64,000 bases of DNA from Rickettsiales endosymbiont of Stachyamoeba lipophora. Its GTDB lineage: Bacteria; Pseudomonadota; Alphaproteobacteria; Rickettsiales; 33-17. Positions 19,155-29,118 of this stretch are shown in pieces. The position numbers and the translations under genes are program-made. The stretch's first letter is position 1. The number at the start of each line of letters is the position of its first letter. The stretch spans positions 1,339,501 to 1,403,500 of the forward strand of contig NZ_CP033611.1 in assembly GCF_003932735.1 (NCBI RefSeq). Reading direction: 5' to 3'. The notes beneath the pieces were generated by a model. It searched no databases and was not told where the DNA came from. It saw only the letters and a list, made by a program, of their open reading frames with translations.

Positions 19155-19198
19155 TAAGCTGTTGGCTTATTAATTAACAACTATTTAACAATTGTAAC

Positions 19199-19234
19199 AA
19201 TGGAAGCTTGAGGTGCAACAAGCTTCCATTTTTT
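19199..19234 (+). terminator. Rho-independent terminator of nrdAB
   Basis: A perfect 12-bp stem (19199-19210 with 19219-19230), an 8-nt loop and a run of T, 45 bp after nrdB. A second hairpin (19149-19158 with 19166-19175) overlaps the nrdB stop. Confidence 0.88.
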
Positions 19235-19427
19235 ATTTCTAGAATATCAAAGAGTTAGTATTATTTGCTGGTAGGCTTGAAAATTGGAGATTTATATTTT
19301 TATATTGTATGTTAAGATATAAATTGGTTTAAAGATAATTTTATTAATTGCCAAGCCGCAAAAAGAATATAATTTGTTATTACTAAGTCATAAGTAAAAA
19401 AATTAATTATTATATAAGAAGCCTAAT

Positions 19428-20489
19428 ATGCGTTATATTAAAAAATTTTGGATAATTTTAAGTGTCATCAATCTTATATTATTAACTAGTTGTACTACTG
19501 GTAGAAATCTGGGGCGCGTGCCGGAAGTCTCTGAAGTTCCATTGAGTCATGAACAAAAAATTCTAATTATTCTACCGTTAAGTGATAAAAAATCTGCTAT
19601 TTCTAAAAATATTATGGCAGCAGTAGAGTTAGTGTATGAAAATCATAAAGAACAGCTAAAAGAGAAAAATATAGGATTTAAATTTTTAGATTATAATGAT
19701 CCTAATCTAGCAAATAAAATTGAAGCTATTAAGCCTTTAGCTATTTTAGGGCCAATTTTTTCTCATCAAACTGCATTTTTAAGCGATAAAATTAATAAGA
19801 ACTTCAAGATATATAGCTTTTCTAATGATGCTACACTTGCCAAAAATAATAATATTTATGTAACCGGTATCAGTCCATTTTATTTGCTAGAGAAAGTAAT
19901 GGAAGAAGAAGCTATTAAAGGAAAAAGCAAATTCTTTATTGTAGGGGCTCGTACCCAAGTAAATTTAGATCTAATTAATTATTTTAATAAAGTAAAAGCA
20001 AAATATCCAGAACTGGTGCTGGTTAAGCTTGAACTGCATAATAATACTATTGAAGGCAGAAATTATGCAACTATTGCTATGGCAGATTCACTAAAAGCTT
20101 TAGGAGAAAATAACTCTACTTTGATAGTTCTTGAGCCGCAAGAGTTAAAAGTTGAAGAGATTATTGAAAATTTAAGAGAGCATCAAGTAGATTTTACTAA
20201 GTTTGATATTTTCATTCCATTTATGGTGGATGGTGAAAAGCTAGATCGCGCCAATCCATTTTTAGCAGATATTTATGTACCTGTATTAAAAGATATGGAT
20301 GATTTAAAGGTGAAATATTATGATAAATATAATATTATGCCAGAAAATATTAGTATTATAGCTTATGATTTGTTACTTGAAATTTTAGGTTTAACTCAAG
20401 AAGGATCTAAATTTATTATTGATAGCGCTCATGACAATATCCTTAGACGTCGGATAGAGTTTGAAAAACTGATCAATCAATTTGAATAA
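19428..20489 (+). CDS. LpoA-like penicillin-binding-protein activator lipoprotein
   Basis: A 353-residue lipoprotein: signal peptide then lipobox LLTSC (Cys about residue 22). The body has the periplasmic-binding-protein type I fold of LpoA/YraM C-domains: ILIILPLSDKKSAISKNI, then VELVYENHKE, FLDYNDPNLANKI, KPLAILGPIFSHQ and IYSFSNDATLAK. LpoA activates the bifunctional synthase PBP1a from the outer membrane. The N-terminal TPR domain of E. coli LpoA is missing, as in other alphaproteobacterial versions. It is monocistronic. The family call is good; the activator role is not shown. Confidence 0.8.
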   Translation: MRYIKKFWIILSVINLILLTSCTTGRNLGRVPEVSEVPLSHEQKILIILPLSDKKSAISKNIMAAVELVYENHKEQLKEKNIGFKFLDYNDPNLANKIEAIKPLAILGPIFSHQTAFLSDKINKNFKIYSFSNDATLAKNNNIYVTGISPFYLLEKVMEEEAIKGKSKFFIVGARTQVNLDLINYFNKVKAKYPELVLVKLELHNNTIEGRNYATIAMADSLKALGENNSTLIVLEPQELKVEEIIENLREHQVDFTKFDIFIPFMVDGEKLDRANPFLADIYVPVLKDMDDLKVKYYDKYNIMPENISIIAYDLLLEILGLTQEGSKFIIDSAHDNILRRRIEFEKLINQFE

Positions 20490-20520
20490 TCTTTTGCGTT
20501 GATATTTATTATCAGTGAGA

Positions 20521-20755
20521 TTATATGCCATCACTTGAACAAACAATACAAAAGACTTAAGCAAGTATCATAATGGGTAGCAATTTCACCTAATTTTTGC
20601 TCTTCAAATAGATATCAGTATTTTGCGATACTTGCTCTAGTTTCTTCTAACCTCAGTCATTGCTGAGTTTTCATAAGTGGTTCATTTCAGAAACCTTCAT
20701 AATATTCAGAAATAACTTAGATTCTCTATTGATATTCTTCTGGTGTCAAAAATCT
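20521..20755 (-). pseudogene. Unidentified decayed coding remnant
   Basis: In the 400-bp gap before the LRR gene, one minus-strand frame reads through as protein-like sequence interrupted by six stops (TAG, TAA and four TGA). Readable pieces include RFLTPEEYQ, VISEYYEG, NEPLMKTQQ and EEQKLGEIATHYD. No family is recognised; a degraded helical protein or transposase fragment is possible. No other feature is seen in 20490-20889. Confidence 0.25.
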
Positions 20756-20889
20756 TAGCTAATAAAGATATTTTGAATGATGGAATATTATTATCATTTT
20801 CACATTGTAACGTTAAAGATAAATTTTATATTTAATAATATTATTTTGCTTAAATGTTGCTAAGTAATTTTAAATTAGGTGAATAAATT

Positions 20890-22047
20890 ATGGAGCCTTC
20901 TACACTTAAAGTCTTTACACTTAGCAATATTGTTCAATTGCATGATTATATGGCTAAGCAAGAGCAATATAAAATAAACCATCCTACTCATATAATTAAA
21001 GTCCAAGTTAGTGGCGATAATGGAAGCAATGATGCAGCTTTACTGTTAGATGAATTAGCTAAGGAACAAAATCAAGAAATATTAGCTAAAATAGTATCCC
21101 TTAACTTTGGGAAAATTAATCATGATTATTTTCTATTAACAGAGCATGCTAAAGTTTTAGCAGCAATATTAGATAAGATGAGCGAATTAAAATGGTTAAT
21201 TCTTACTGCTAAAGACATTAGCTCAGAAGGTATGGTTTTAATAGCAAAAGCTTTACCAAAATCTATTAGATATCTTGATTTATCAGGGAATGGCATTGAT
21301 TCCGATGTAGCAATCGATATAGCTAACAGTTTAGCTGGAACAGATATAGCCTATTTAATATTACGAAATAATAATATAGGGGGAGTAGGAATTAGAGCTC
21401 TTACTGACAAATTACCTAAAAGCTTATTTTTATTAGATTTATCAGGCAACCTTATAGAAGAAGAGACTATAGAAAATTTAGGATCATTTTTGTTAAGCTG
21501 TTTTCAGCTTAATCAATTAATTTTAGAAAATACCCAGCTGAATGCTGAGACTGCTCAAAGGATAATTAAGTGTTTATCAGCAAGCCTTGAAGAATTAGAT
21601 TTATCAGCAAATCCTATTGGTGATAGCGGGGTTATAAGTATAATGGCTGAATTACCAGAGAAATGTCCTCATTTACAAACACTTTTTTTTAAAAATATTA
21701 ATTTAGGTAAACAAGGGGTGGAAGCGATAGTTTATAGTTTGCCCAAACTACCGAAATTAGTTTCTTTAATATTATATGGTAATAAACTAGGGGTTACAGA
21801 AGCCGCCATACTCGGTGCTGCTTGTGGTAAAGTAGAAGCTACAGATGTTAATGTATATTTTGGAGTATCAGAGGAAGTTAATCCAGAATTATTAACAGCA
21901 TTTGAGAAAGCTAAACAGCATGCCAGGCAAGATATTGATGAAGTAATAAAGTTAAAAAAGCAATTATACTTACCTCCTGAAGGTCCGCACGCTAGCAGTG
22001 TGAGTAATAAATATAAAGAACAATCTGTTTCTCCTTTAAGTAAATAA
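20890..22047 (+). CDS. Leucine-rich-repeat protein, RNase-inhibitor type
   Basis: A 385-residue protein with about six LRR units at roughly residues 90-310. The units follow the long ribonuclease-inhibitor/NLR pattern: IRYLDLSGNGIDSDVAI, YLILRNNNIGGVGIRAL, LFLLDLSGNLIEEETI, LEELDLSANPIGDSGVI and LVSLILYGNKLGVTEA. There is no signal peptide or membrane segment. This eukaryote-like LRR class is often found in type III/IV effectors of intracellular bacteria, so a host-interaction role is plausible but inferred. A possible small paralog lies at 42949-43557. Confidence 0.8.
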   Translation: MEPSTLKVFTLSNIVQLHDYMAKQEQYKINHPTHIIKVQVSGDNGSNDAALLLDELAKEQNQEILAKIVSLNFGKINHDYFLLTEHAKVLAAILDKMSELKWLILTAKDISSEGMVLIAKALPKSIRYLDLSGNGIDSDVAIDIANSLAGTDIAYLILRNNNIGGVGIRALTDKLPKSLFLLDLSGNLIEEETIENLGSFLLSCFQLNQLILENTQLNAETAQRIIKCLSASLEELDLSANPIGDSGVISIMAELPEKCPHLQTLFFKNINLGKQGVEAIVYSLPKLPKLVSLILYGNKLGVTEAAILGAACGKVEATDVNVYFGVSEEVNPELLTAFEKAKQHARQDIDEVIKLKKQLYLPPEGPHASSVSNKYKEQSVSPLSK

Positions 22048-22170
22048 GCTATTCATTTTTAATGAAGGATATTTATATAAATTTCACTTAGTAATTTTTC
22101 TGTGATTTCCCTACTTTAAGTTTATTATATATAACAGTAGCTTAATAGTTTAATATAAAGGAGAAAGTAA

Positions 22171-22377
22171 ATGAAATGTATTAATTTGATAGCTTTTTGG
22201 CTAGTGATTATTGGAGCTATAAACTGGGGATTGATTGGTACCATGGATTTCAATCTAGTCTCTTACATATTTGGTGTAGGAAGTGCTACTTCTAAGCTTG
22301 TTTATAGCGTGGTAGGATTATCAGGAGTGTATAATGGAGCGGTAACATTAGCTAAATATGCTGCTGAAAAAAAATAA
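22171..22377 (+). CDS. DUF378 small membrane protein
   Basis: A 68-residue protein with two hydrophobic helices, matching the DUF378 family (IAFWLVIIGAINWGLIG, then a variable loop, then KLVYSVVGLSGVYN). The family's role is unknown. A strong AAGGAGA ribosome site 8 bp before the ATG supports expression. It is monocistronic and convergent with fmt. Confidence 0.82.
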   Translation: MKCINLIAFWLVIIGAINWGLIGTMDFNLVSYIFGVGSATSKLVYSVVGLSGVYNGAVTLAKYAAEKK

Positions 22378-22457
22378 TTTTACATATCATTTGGTGTATC
22401 ATTAGATTGTATGAAGGTAATTATATTATTAAATATGAGTTTGTATACATTTAGTGG

Positions 22458-23396
22458 CTATTCCCATTGGTGTTGTAATAAATCTTTAATTTTATTTTGA
22501 TAACCATTTAAAAATTGCTTTATATCAATTTTATTTTTACCTGGTAGTTGTAGCATTTGAGGTTGAATAAAGCCTTCCTGGCAGGCAATATTAAAGTTTA
22601 AATCTATTACTTCTCCAGGGTTATAATTACTAGCGGTCTGGGTATAACTGACCTCTGCTGCAAAAATCTTTATAGTTAAATCGCCTATATTATATAAACA
22701 GCCATGATAGCTTAAGGCATTGATTTGTCTTAAAACCAGTTTTGTAGGTTGATTACAATCTAATATATAATCTTCAGGCTTAATTTTAGGCGCATAAATT
22801 GTTAGGGCATCATCTTGTTTAATCGGTACTATGGTTTGATCTTTTAAACCAGATAAGGCCTTAAGTAGTAAAGGGGGGGCGATGGTAGATAATTCATTAT
22901 GTAGTGTTTCAAAGGAAGTAGTATCTGTCACTTGTACGCTACCTTTTAGTAACATATCTCCAGTATCTAACCCTTCTGCCATTTGCATAATAGTAATGCC
23001 GGATTCGCTATCTCCTTTAAGAATGCTATACTGAATAGGTGAGGCGCCACGCCATCTAGGTAGCAATGAGGCGTGAATATTAATACACCCAAACTTAAAA
23101 GCTTCTAAAATAGCTTTTGGAAGAATCAGACCATAAGCTGCTACCACTGCAATGTCGGCTTTCAAATTATAAAAAGTTTCAATATCAGCAATAGACTTAA
23201 AATTTTTAGGGGTAAAGACTGGTATATTATACTTTTCAGCCAATTCGTGGACTGGAGTTTTAGTAACAATCATTCCTCTTTTTTGAGGCTTAGGCGGCTG
23301 AGTATATACTGCAATTATTTCATGATCATTTGATTCGATTAATGCTTTTAAGGAAGGCAGGGCAAAAAGCGGAGAGCCCATAAATATAATTTTCAT
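22458..23396 (-). CDS. fmt: Methionyl-tRNA formyltransferase
   Basis: A 312-residue enzyme that formylates initiator Met-tRNA using 10-formyl-tetrahydrofolate. The N-terminal formyltransferase fold begins IIFMGSPLFALPSL. The catalytic segment is CINIHASLLPRWRGASPIQ with Asn, His and the SLLPRWRG loop, and MQMAEGLDTGDML carries the catalytic Asp. The smaller C-terminal beta-barrel follows from about residue 205. It lies 8 bp downstream of def, the common def-fmt operon. Confidence 0.95.
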   Translation of the reverse strand: MKIIFMGSPLFALPSLKALIESNDHEIIAVYTQPPKPQKRGMIVTKTPVHELAEKYNIPVFTPKNFKSIADIETFYNLKADIAVVAAYGLILPKAILEAFKFGCINIHASLLPRWRGASPIQYSILKGDSESGITIMQMAEGLDTGDMLLKGSVQVTDTTSFETLHNELSTIAPPLLLKALSGLKDQTIVPIKQDDALTIYAPKIKPEDYILDCNQPTKLVLRQINALSYHGCLYNIGDLTIKIFAAEVSYTQTASNYNPGEVIDLNFNIACQEGFIQPQMLQLPGKNKIDIKQFLNGYQNKIKDLLQHQWE

Positions 23397-23404
23397 AATT
23401 ATTA

Positions 23405-23911
23405 TTATTTTAAATTTTTTTTGCGTACTTTTTCAATAATCATATTTCGTTTTAAAGGAGAAATGTAATCTACGGAGACAATACCATTTAAATGATCAAT
23501 TTCATGCTGGATACACCTGGCTATATATTCAGTAGTTTCTATAGTTTGTTTGTTTCCGTCTAAATCTAAATAAGTGGTAGTAACACTTTGATGTCTGATA
23601 ATAGAGGGATAATGCCCTGGAATGGATAGGCATCCTTCATTTGCATCTACTTTATCTTCTGAAAATTTTATAATTGCTGGATTAATCATAACAATCGGGT
23701 TGGGTTTGCCTTCCTCTTCGCTTATATCAACTATAATAATTCTTTTAAGTACTCCAACCTGGTTTCCAGCAAGGCCCATCCCACGTCCATGATACATAGT
23801 TTCAATCATGTCTTGGGCAAGTTGTTTAATTTCATCTGTAATTTCAGTAATAATTTCAGCTTTTTGCTTAAGTCTTGGATCGGGTATTGTAACAATAGGT
23901 AAAATTGCCAT
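23405..23911 (-). CDS. def: Peptide deformylase
   Basis: A 168-residue metallo-deformylase that removes the formyl group from nascent proteins. The three family motifs are present: GMGLAGNQVG (usual GxGLAAxQ, here with Ala to Gly), EGCLSIPG with the metal Cys, and QHEIDHLNG with both metal His and the catalytic Glu. It is the first gene of def-fmt. Confidence 0.95.
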   Translation of the reverse strand: MAILPIVTIPDPRLKQKAEIITEITDEIKQLAQDMIETMYHGRGMGLAGNQVGVLKRIIIVDISEEEGKPNPIVMINPAIIKFSEDKVDANEGCLSIPGHYPSIIRHQSVTTTYLDLDGNKQTIETTEYIARCIQHEIDHLNGIVSVDYISPLKRNMIIEKVRKKNLK

Positions 23912-24001
23912 AATTAAAGATTCCTAAGTATTATTCATTAAATTGGATATAAACTTATAATTTAATGTTACCAGAACGCAAATATTTTATTTTCAATCTG
24001 C

Positions 24002-26452
24002 TTAATTGCCAGGTTGATCTCTATTGGGTATGGTAAAACATAAGCTATCTTTTTGATCAATAGGTAATTGCAACGGATGAGGTTTTACTATTGAGCATTT
24101 TCTAGGGTCTAATATTTTAGGATTTTCATTAAATGTACAAGCTTTAGCAGCTGGATGATTGATAATATCTATATTAGTAGCGCTAATATCATCTTCTGCT
24201 TTGTATATTATATCCTGTGGCCTGATGCCTGGTTTGGGTGTTGGATAGCCATGAATATAGATAATATAGTTTGTAACTAAGAAATTAGATTTTAAAAAAT
24301 CAAATTCACCATCCGCCGGTTCTACGCATACTAAATCTGCACCAGATTGGTAAGCAAATCGCTTATATTCTAAGCCAATTTTTAGTTGTAAAGTTTTATG
24401 ATGTTTAAAATCTCTATCTGTATATTGACCTGAGATATTATTAAAGTTAAAAGGATCATTTATTTTATAAAGTTCAACTTGCCGTGATGAATTTTGTAAC
24501 TGTAGATTAGCTTGTAGATCACCAGCATCATTAACCTCTCTATTGTCATACGAACTATATACTGTAGCCTTGAGTTTCGTACCAAAAAGTATATATTGTT
24601 TATCAAAATTGGAAGGGATAAAGGAATTATTATAAATATCAATTCCTTCCGGTACCATGCCAGAGATTTCATGACAGTTATTATTTAGGCATAACTTAGC
24701 TTTTATTAAAGGTACGTTATTAGTAGCAATACCACAACCATTTTTGCCATTACATAATTCTGCGGTAAGTTGAGGCATAGGTGGGCGTGGTACACAACCT
24801 AATGGAGCATTATCAATGCCTTCGGCATTCCAGCTAATGCACATGTTGTTATCAGCCGGAGATATAGTAGAGTTAAAACGTAAATTGTAATTAACAGTGC
24901 TTTTCCCGTTCGGCAAGGTAAGGCTCAAGCTGTTATTGGTTGCTCCACCTGAGAAGCTTGTGTATCTAGTAAAGTAAGGGGTACCAAGCTGCACATCATA
25001 CTTAAGATCAGTAACACTAAAGGGTGTATAGCTATTGGTGGTATTTGATTTGACATATTCTATTTCAAATGAGGGTGTAGGGTAGGAACTTTCTATGAAA
25101 TATGGTAAAGTAAGGCATGGTTCGCTGCTAGCTTTTGAGCCTAAATGTTTACAGTCTTTTGCTTGTTTAACATATTGGCCTTTAAGGTTAAAAAGAACAC
25201 AACCGTGCTTATCTGGAGTTTCGCCAGTACCGCAAGCAAGCATTCTATCAAACTTTTCTGGTTTGAAATTTGTATCTCTTTCTTGAATAGGATAGTGTAG
25301 GTACGTATGATCCACGATTAAAGATGGAGAAGACGCATTAATAGCATAAGGGACCATAAAAGTTTTGTCCCCACGGTTTATTTTGTTATAAAAAACAAAG
25401 TTTCCATCTTGATTAGTACTAATTCGTGCATCATTTTTTGGTTCAAAGCAAGGTGATGTGGAAGAGCTGGAGCAAATAGGAATATAATTTTTAGGATTAG
25501 CTGTTACTCCCTCTGGTTCGCCAGAAGCATCCTGAAAGTTTCTAAATATGACACAAGGCTTAGTATCATCATTACGAGAGCATTTATCATAAGTGAAAGA
25601 TACATCATCAGTAATTACAAACGCAAGTGGTTTAGTATAAGTAGAGTTAATAGAGGTTTGTACACAAAAATTTTCTGCGGTAGGAAGCTGGCTAGCTTCA
25701 CATACCGGATATAATAAAGGAGTAGATAGGATAGGTTTGCTAAATGTTTTAGTATAGGAAGGTGGTGAGGGGGATAGAGGTATAGATGTACAGCCAACTG
25801 TTCTTAACACACACACATTGGTATATCTTCCTAGAGTTCCTGCGGCAGCAATAACAGCACCGCTTATAACTAATCCTGGATTAACGGTAATTACCCCGGC
25901 GGTTGCCAAGGTGGCTCCTGCATTTGCTACCTTGCTAAATTCTTCAAGATCAGTCCATTCGTGGAAAGGTTGGAATTTGGGATCAAAATCAGCTAAATCA
26001 AGCGGATCTTCAAAAATACATATTTTCGGTAGTTGAAGAGTTTTGCCGCCAATTGTTGTAGCAAAATGATCACCATACTTATCTTTAATAGGAGGGGTAA
26101 TACGAGCGCAATATCTAGATAACCCACGAAATTGACATTCTCCAGTTCCTTTAAAGTCAATTATTACTTCTTCGTCAAGCTGTTTTAAACCGAATAGCCT
26201 AGCAAAAAAGTTAATCATATCATTGGCAAGCCCGCTATATTTAAATCTGAGAGCGATGCGTGGATCAAAAAAGGTAGAATTACTAGAAGCTTGAGTGTTA
26301 ATCTCTACTTTAGTAAGCCAGCCGAATGCATCATCGGTTGCACTTCTAGCGGCTTCCAGTACTTCTCCTGCAATATTACAGGGCGTAGGTAGTGCATTTG
26401 CAGTTGAGTTTAATAAAAATAATAAAATTATATAATTTAAAAATCTTTTCAT
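24002..26452 (-). CDS. Large secreted Cys-containing protein linked to virB4
   Basis: An 816-residue protein with an N-terminal signal peptide ending near NALP. The rest is mostly predicted beta-rich extracytoplasmic sequence with over twenty cysteines, many spaced in pairs, and one Gly/Ala hydrophobic stretch near residues 180-210. The segment CVLRTVGCTSIPLSPSPPS resembles, from memory, the Cys/Pro motifs in extended soluble parts of Rickettsiales VirB6 proteins, but the TrbL/VirB6 membrane core is absent. It starts 10 bp after virB4, so it is probably co-transcribed with virB2-virB4. I infer a T4SS-associated surface or periplasmic component; the exact role is unknown. Confidence 0.55.
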   Translation of the reverse strand: MKRFLNYIILLFLLNSTANALPTPCNIAGEVLEAARSATDDAFGWLTKVEINTQASSNSTFFDPRIALRFKYSGLANDMINFFARLFGLKQLDEEVIIDFKGTGECQFRGLSRYCARITPPIKDKYGDHFATTIGGKTLQLPKICIFEDPLDLADFDPKFQPFHEWTDLEEFSKVANAGATLATAGVITVNPGLVISGAVIAAAGTLGRYTNVCVLRTVGCTSIPLSPSPPSYTKTFSKPILSTPLLYPVCEASQLPTAENFCVQTSINSTYTKPLAFVITDDVSFTYDKCSRNDDTKPCVIFRNFQDASGEPEGVTANPKNYIPICSSSSTSPCFEPKNDARISTNQDGNFVFYNKINRGDKTFMVPYAINASSPSLIVDHTYLHYPIQERDTNFKPEKFDRMLACGTGETPDKHGCVLFNLKGQYVKQAKDCKHLGSKASSEPCLTLPYFIESSYPTPSFEIEYVKSNTTNSYTPFSVTDLKYDVQLGTPYFTRYTSFSGGATNNSLSLTLPNGKSTVNYNLRFNSTISPADNNMCISWNAEGIDNAPLGCVPRPPMPQLTAELCNGKNGCGIATNNVPLIKAKLCLNNNCHEISGMVPEGIDIYNNSFIPSNFDKQYILFGTKLKATVYSSYDNREVNDAGDLQANLQLQNSSRQVELYKINDPFNFNNISGQYTDRDFKHHKTLQLKIGLEYKRFAYQSGADLVCVEPADGEFDFLKSNFLVTNYIIYIHGYPTPKPGIRPQDIIYKAEDDISATNIDIINHPAAKACTFNENPKILDPRKCSIVKPHPLQLPIDQKDSLCFTIPNRDQPGN

Positions 26453-26462
26453 TTTGATCTAA

Positions 26463-28523
26463 CTAACTATTATAAATGAGGGCTAACCAATCTTTTTGAT
26501 CTTTATGATTACTATATAGTTTATATGCTTTTTCATCACTTTCCAAGATTTTAATAATAGAATCTAATCCTGCTAGGTTTAATTCTGCTATAACCGATTC
26601 ATTAGGTTTTATAATCATAAATTCTTTAAGTAGTTGGGATAATTTTTGGATATATTTAATATCACTATTTTTAATTCCTAACTGTAGTGCTTGCTCTTTT
26701 GATAGTTTTTGGTTAGTAACTAGTTTAGTTGTAAACTCTTTAAAAACTTTTAAATTGCTTTGTGAAGCGGCATTAGTCGCAATAAGAAAGATGCCGTTAG
26801 ATTTATAAATAGCATTTGATAATTGCTCTATATAATCTATGAATTCTTGATGGAACGGGATATTGCTAAAGTCGTCAAAAGCAATAATAAGAGGTTTTTT
26901 CTTAGTATTAGATTTAGCAAAATTATATAAAATACCCATTAATACTTCATGTAAGTTGGCAACATTTAAATCGTTACTAATATCAATTAAATTGTATGGG
27001 GTGGTAAATAAAAGTTGTTCTAATTCTTGAGAGAAGGGATAAACTTTTGCTCCTAGGCAGCTAGCAGCCATTAAACTTCGATTGTTAGAACTTATAATTA
27101 AAGTCTGCGGGAGATATTTATTACTGATGCTTAAAAGAAAGTTAAATAGCAATGTTTTATTAACATCATTGCTACCTATAATTACCGTATTGCCCTTTGT
27201 CTCATGATGAAAGTTAAAGAAATACGGGGTGGCAACTGCGGTTCTGAATAGGGTAACTGCCTTACCCCAAATATTTTCTTTATTCCCCGAAGTGGTGTTA
27301 TTCAGCACAGCAAAGCCGCTAAATTGTTTAGAGCTTATAGGGGTTTTACGTCTAATAAATTCAAAATTTCCGGGTAATTGTGACCAAAATATATCTTCCA
27401 TATTAAGATCTTCTCTAAAAGCCACGAAACCAATGTCATCTATAATTTTAAGAATTCTATTTACATGTTGATTTAATTGATTAGGGGTATCGCCCGAAAC
27501 CATAATGCTAGTTTGAGAATGACCAAAATCAGTTAAGGTGAAATTATTGCTCAACAAACCATCAATGCCAAGCCGTTCTTTGAGGTCTAGATCTAAGCTC
27601 ACTCCTAAAATGTAATTTTGATATTTAAAATCTTTTTCAGCAATATTTTTATCGATAAAGCTGATAGTTTGAGTAATTACCATTTCAATTGGTAAAGTCA
27701 TGAATTTGCTAATAATATCAGACTTAATTTCATGATATTCTTTGAAGGTAATAATGGCGCCAAAATGCTTGTTTTTATCAGAGATAATTTCAAAAGTATT
27801 ATTACCAAAAGCAATTTTATAATCATTGAGATATTCGCATAAATCTACTATTGGTAGTAAACGTTTTTTATCTTCTAAATTAATTATTTTAGTTAGAAAT
27901 TCTAATGTTTCTGATAGTACCCCTTCGTTGTTTTGATATATACCAAGCTTGGTAACCCCAAATACTTTTAACTCTTCACATAAATGGTTGGCAATTTGGT
28001 TTAGTTTTTGTTTGATATTTGCTATTTCTCTAAAATGCTTTTTAGATAGAAAATAAAAACTTGAGCTGCTTAGTAAGTCACTTAGATTTTTTATCTTAAA
28101 ATCAGTTCCACTGTAGACTAAGGTTATATAAACTTCGTTAATATATTTATCATGCCAATAGTTTTTTTTATTCCATTCTTGATGTAGATCTTGGCAAAAT
28201 GGATTGTTGTATCTACCGCCTGGATCTAAATTTCTTCTAGTTCTAATCGTGTTTATCCAAATGGCTATACGTGGATCAGTTATGTGCTTGTTGAATGCTT
28301 GGCGGATAAAATTTCTAATATCATGCGCTGAGTTATCTACAATATCATTTGAAAAGCCAACAATTTTTAAGGATTGAATCACATGACCATTTTTTAATAA
28401 AACATTATGGTCATCAATATGAGTAACAAAGGGAATTAAGTCTGATGATGGTTGAGCAAGTTGAAAAAATTCAGTTTTTTTAGCAGATATTTTATTAAAA
28501 AAACGGTTTACAAAATTACTCAT
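26463..28523 (-). CDS. virB4: VirB4-family T4SS ATPase with degenerate nucleotide motifs
   Basis: A 686-residue VirB4/CagE/TrbE-family protein. The N-terminal domain begins with PFVTHIDDHNVLLKNGHVIQ, typical of the family. In the C-terminal ATPase domain the Walker A position reads GSNDVNKT (residues 450-457), lacking the middle glycines of GxxxxGKT, and the Walker B region reads LIIAFDDFSNI (Asp550-Asp551) where DE is usual. The protein is also shorter than typical VirB4 (about 800). Rickettsiales carry two VirB4 copies, one reportedly degenerate; this fits the second. It may be a structural rather than catalytic subunit. Confidence 0.85.
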   Translation of the reverse strand: MSNFVNRFFNKISAKKTEFFQLAQPSSDLIPFVTHIDDHNVLLKNGHVIQSLKIVGFSNDIVDNSAHDIRNFIRQAFNKHITDPRIAIWINTIRTRRNLDPGGRYNNPFCQDLHQEWNKKNYWHDKYINEVYITLVYSGTDFKIKNLSDLLSSSSFYFLSKKHFREIANIKQKLNQIANHLCEELKVFGVTKLGIYQNNEGVLSETLEFLTKIINLEDKKRLLPIVDLCEYLNDYKIAFGNNTFEIISDKNKHFGAIITFKEYHEIKSDIISKFMTLPIEMVITQTISFIDKNIAEKDFKYQNYILGVSLDLDLKERLGIDGLLSNNFTLTDFGHSQTSIMVSGDTPNQLNQHVNRILKIIDDIGFVAFREDLNMEDIFWSQLPGNFEFIRRKTPISSKQFSGFAVLNNTTSGNKENIWGKAVTLFRTAVATPYFFNFHHETKGNTVIIGSNDVNKTLLFNFLLSISNKYLPQTLIISSNNRSLMAASCLGAKVYPFSQELEQLLFTTPYNLIDISNDLNVANLHEVLMGILYNFAKSNTKKKPLIIAFDDFSNIPFHQEFIDYIEQLSNAIYKSNGIFLIATNAASQSNLKVFKEFTTKLVTNQKLSKEQALQLGIKNSDIKYIQKLSQLLKEFMIIKPNESVIAELNLAGLDSIIKILESDEKAYKLYSNHKDQKDWLALIYNS

Positions 28524-28588
28524 AATTTGCTTTTAAAATTTTAAGGCAGCTTGCTTAATGATTACTGCCCTAAAATTATTGGTAAAAA

Positions 28589-28927
28589 TTAACTCTTACA
28601 GCCAACGCCATCAACACCGGTAATCATAGTGATAATAGTTTCTGCCCCAAATATTGCAGAAATACCAATACCGGTAGCTACCGCCACGCCCCATGATACT
28701 TTACCTACAAATAATCCGAAAGCTAAGAAGATAATTGCAATGGTGGCAATTGCCTTACCAGCCTTACCTGTCAACAAATCCACTACGTTACATAAAGCCT
28801 TTCCTATTTCGCCACCCTCTTTTGCGTCGCCTGCAGAGAATGCAATATTAGGAACTGCAATCGTTGACCAAAACATCATAACGATAAGCGCTAACGCTTT
28901 AAATGCTGAATTGTTACGTGATAACAT
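28589..28927 (-). CDS. virB2: VirB2-type pilin
   Basis: A 112-residue TrbC/VirB2-family pilin precursor. It has a long N-terminal hydrophobic leader with probable cleavage after AFSA, then a mature part with two hydrophobic helices (GKAIATIAIIFLAFGLFVGKV and WGVAVATGIGISAIFGAETII) joined by a short polar loop. Two cysteines (LCNVVD and the C-terminal VGCKS) could form a disulfide, common in rickettsial VirB2. It lies 65 bp upstream of virB4 in the same direction, the likely first gene of this T4SS block. Confidence 0.85.
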   Translation of the reverse strand: MLSRNNSAFKALALIVMMFWSTIAVPNIAFSAGDAKEGGEIGKALCNVVDLLTGKAGKAIATIAIIFLAFGLFVGKVSWGVAVATGIGISAIFGAETIITMITGVDGVGCKS

Positions 28928-29118
28928 GTTAAATACCTCTTTTTTATAACTTTTTTGGTTTCATTACCATATAAGTATAGTTTAATCTGTCGTTATAAAT
29001 TGTCTAGTGTTAAAATATTTATTTTTTTAAAATAACATTAAAATTACAACTCTGGAAGGTTTTTAGGTAATGATTTAGACAAGACTGTTGTTAAAACGTT
29101 GTTATTTTAACAAACAAT

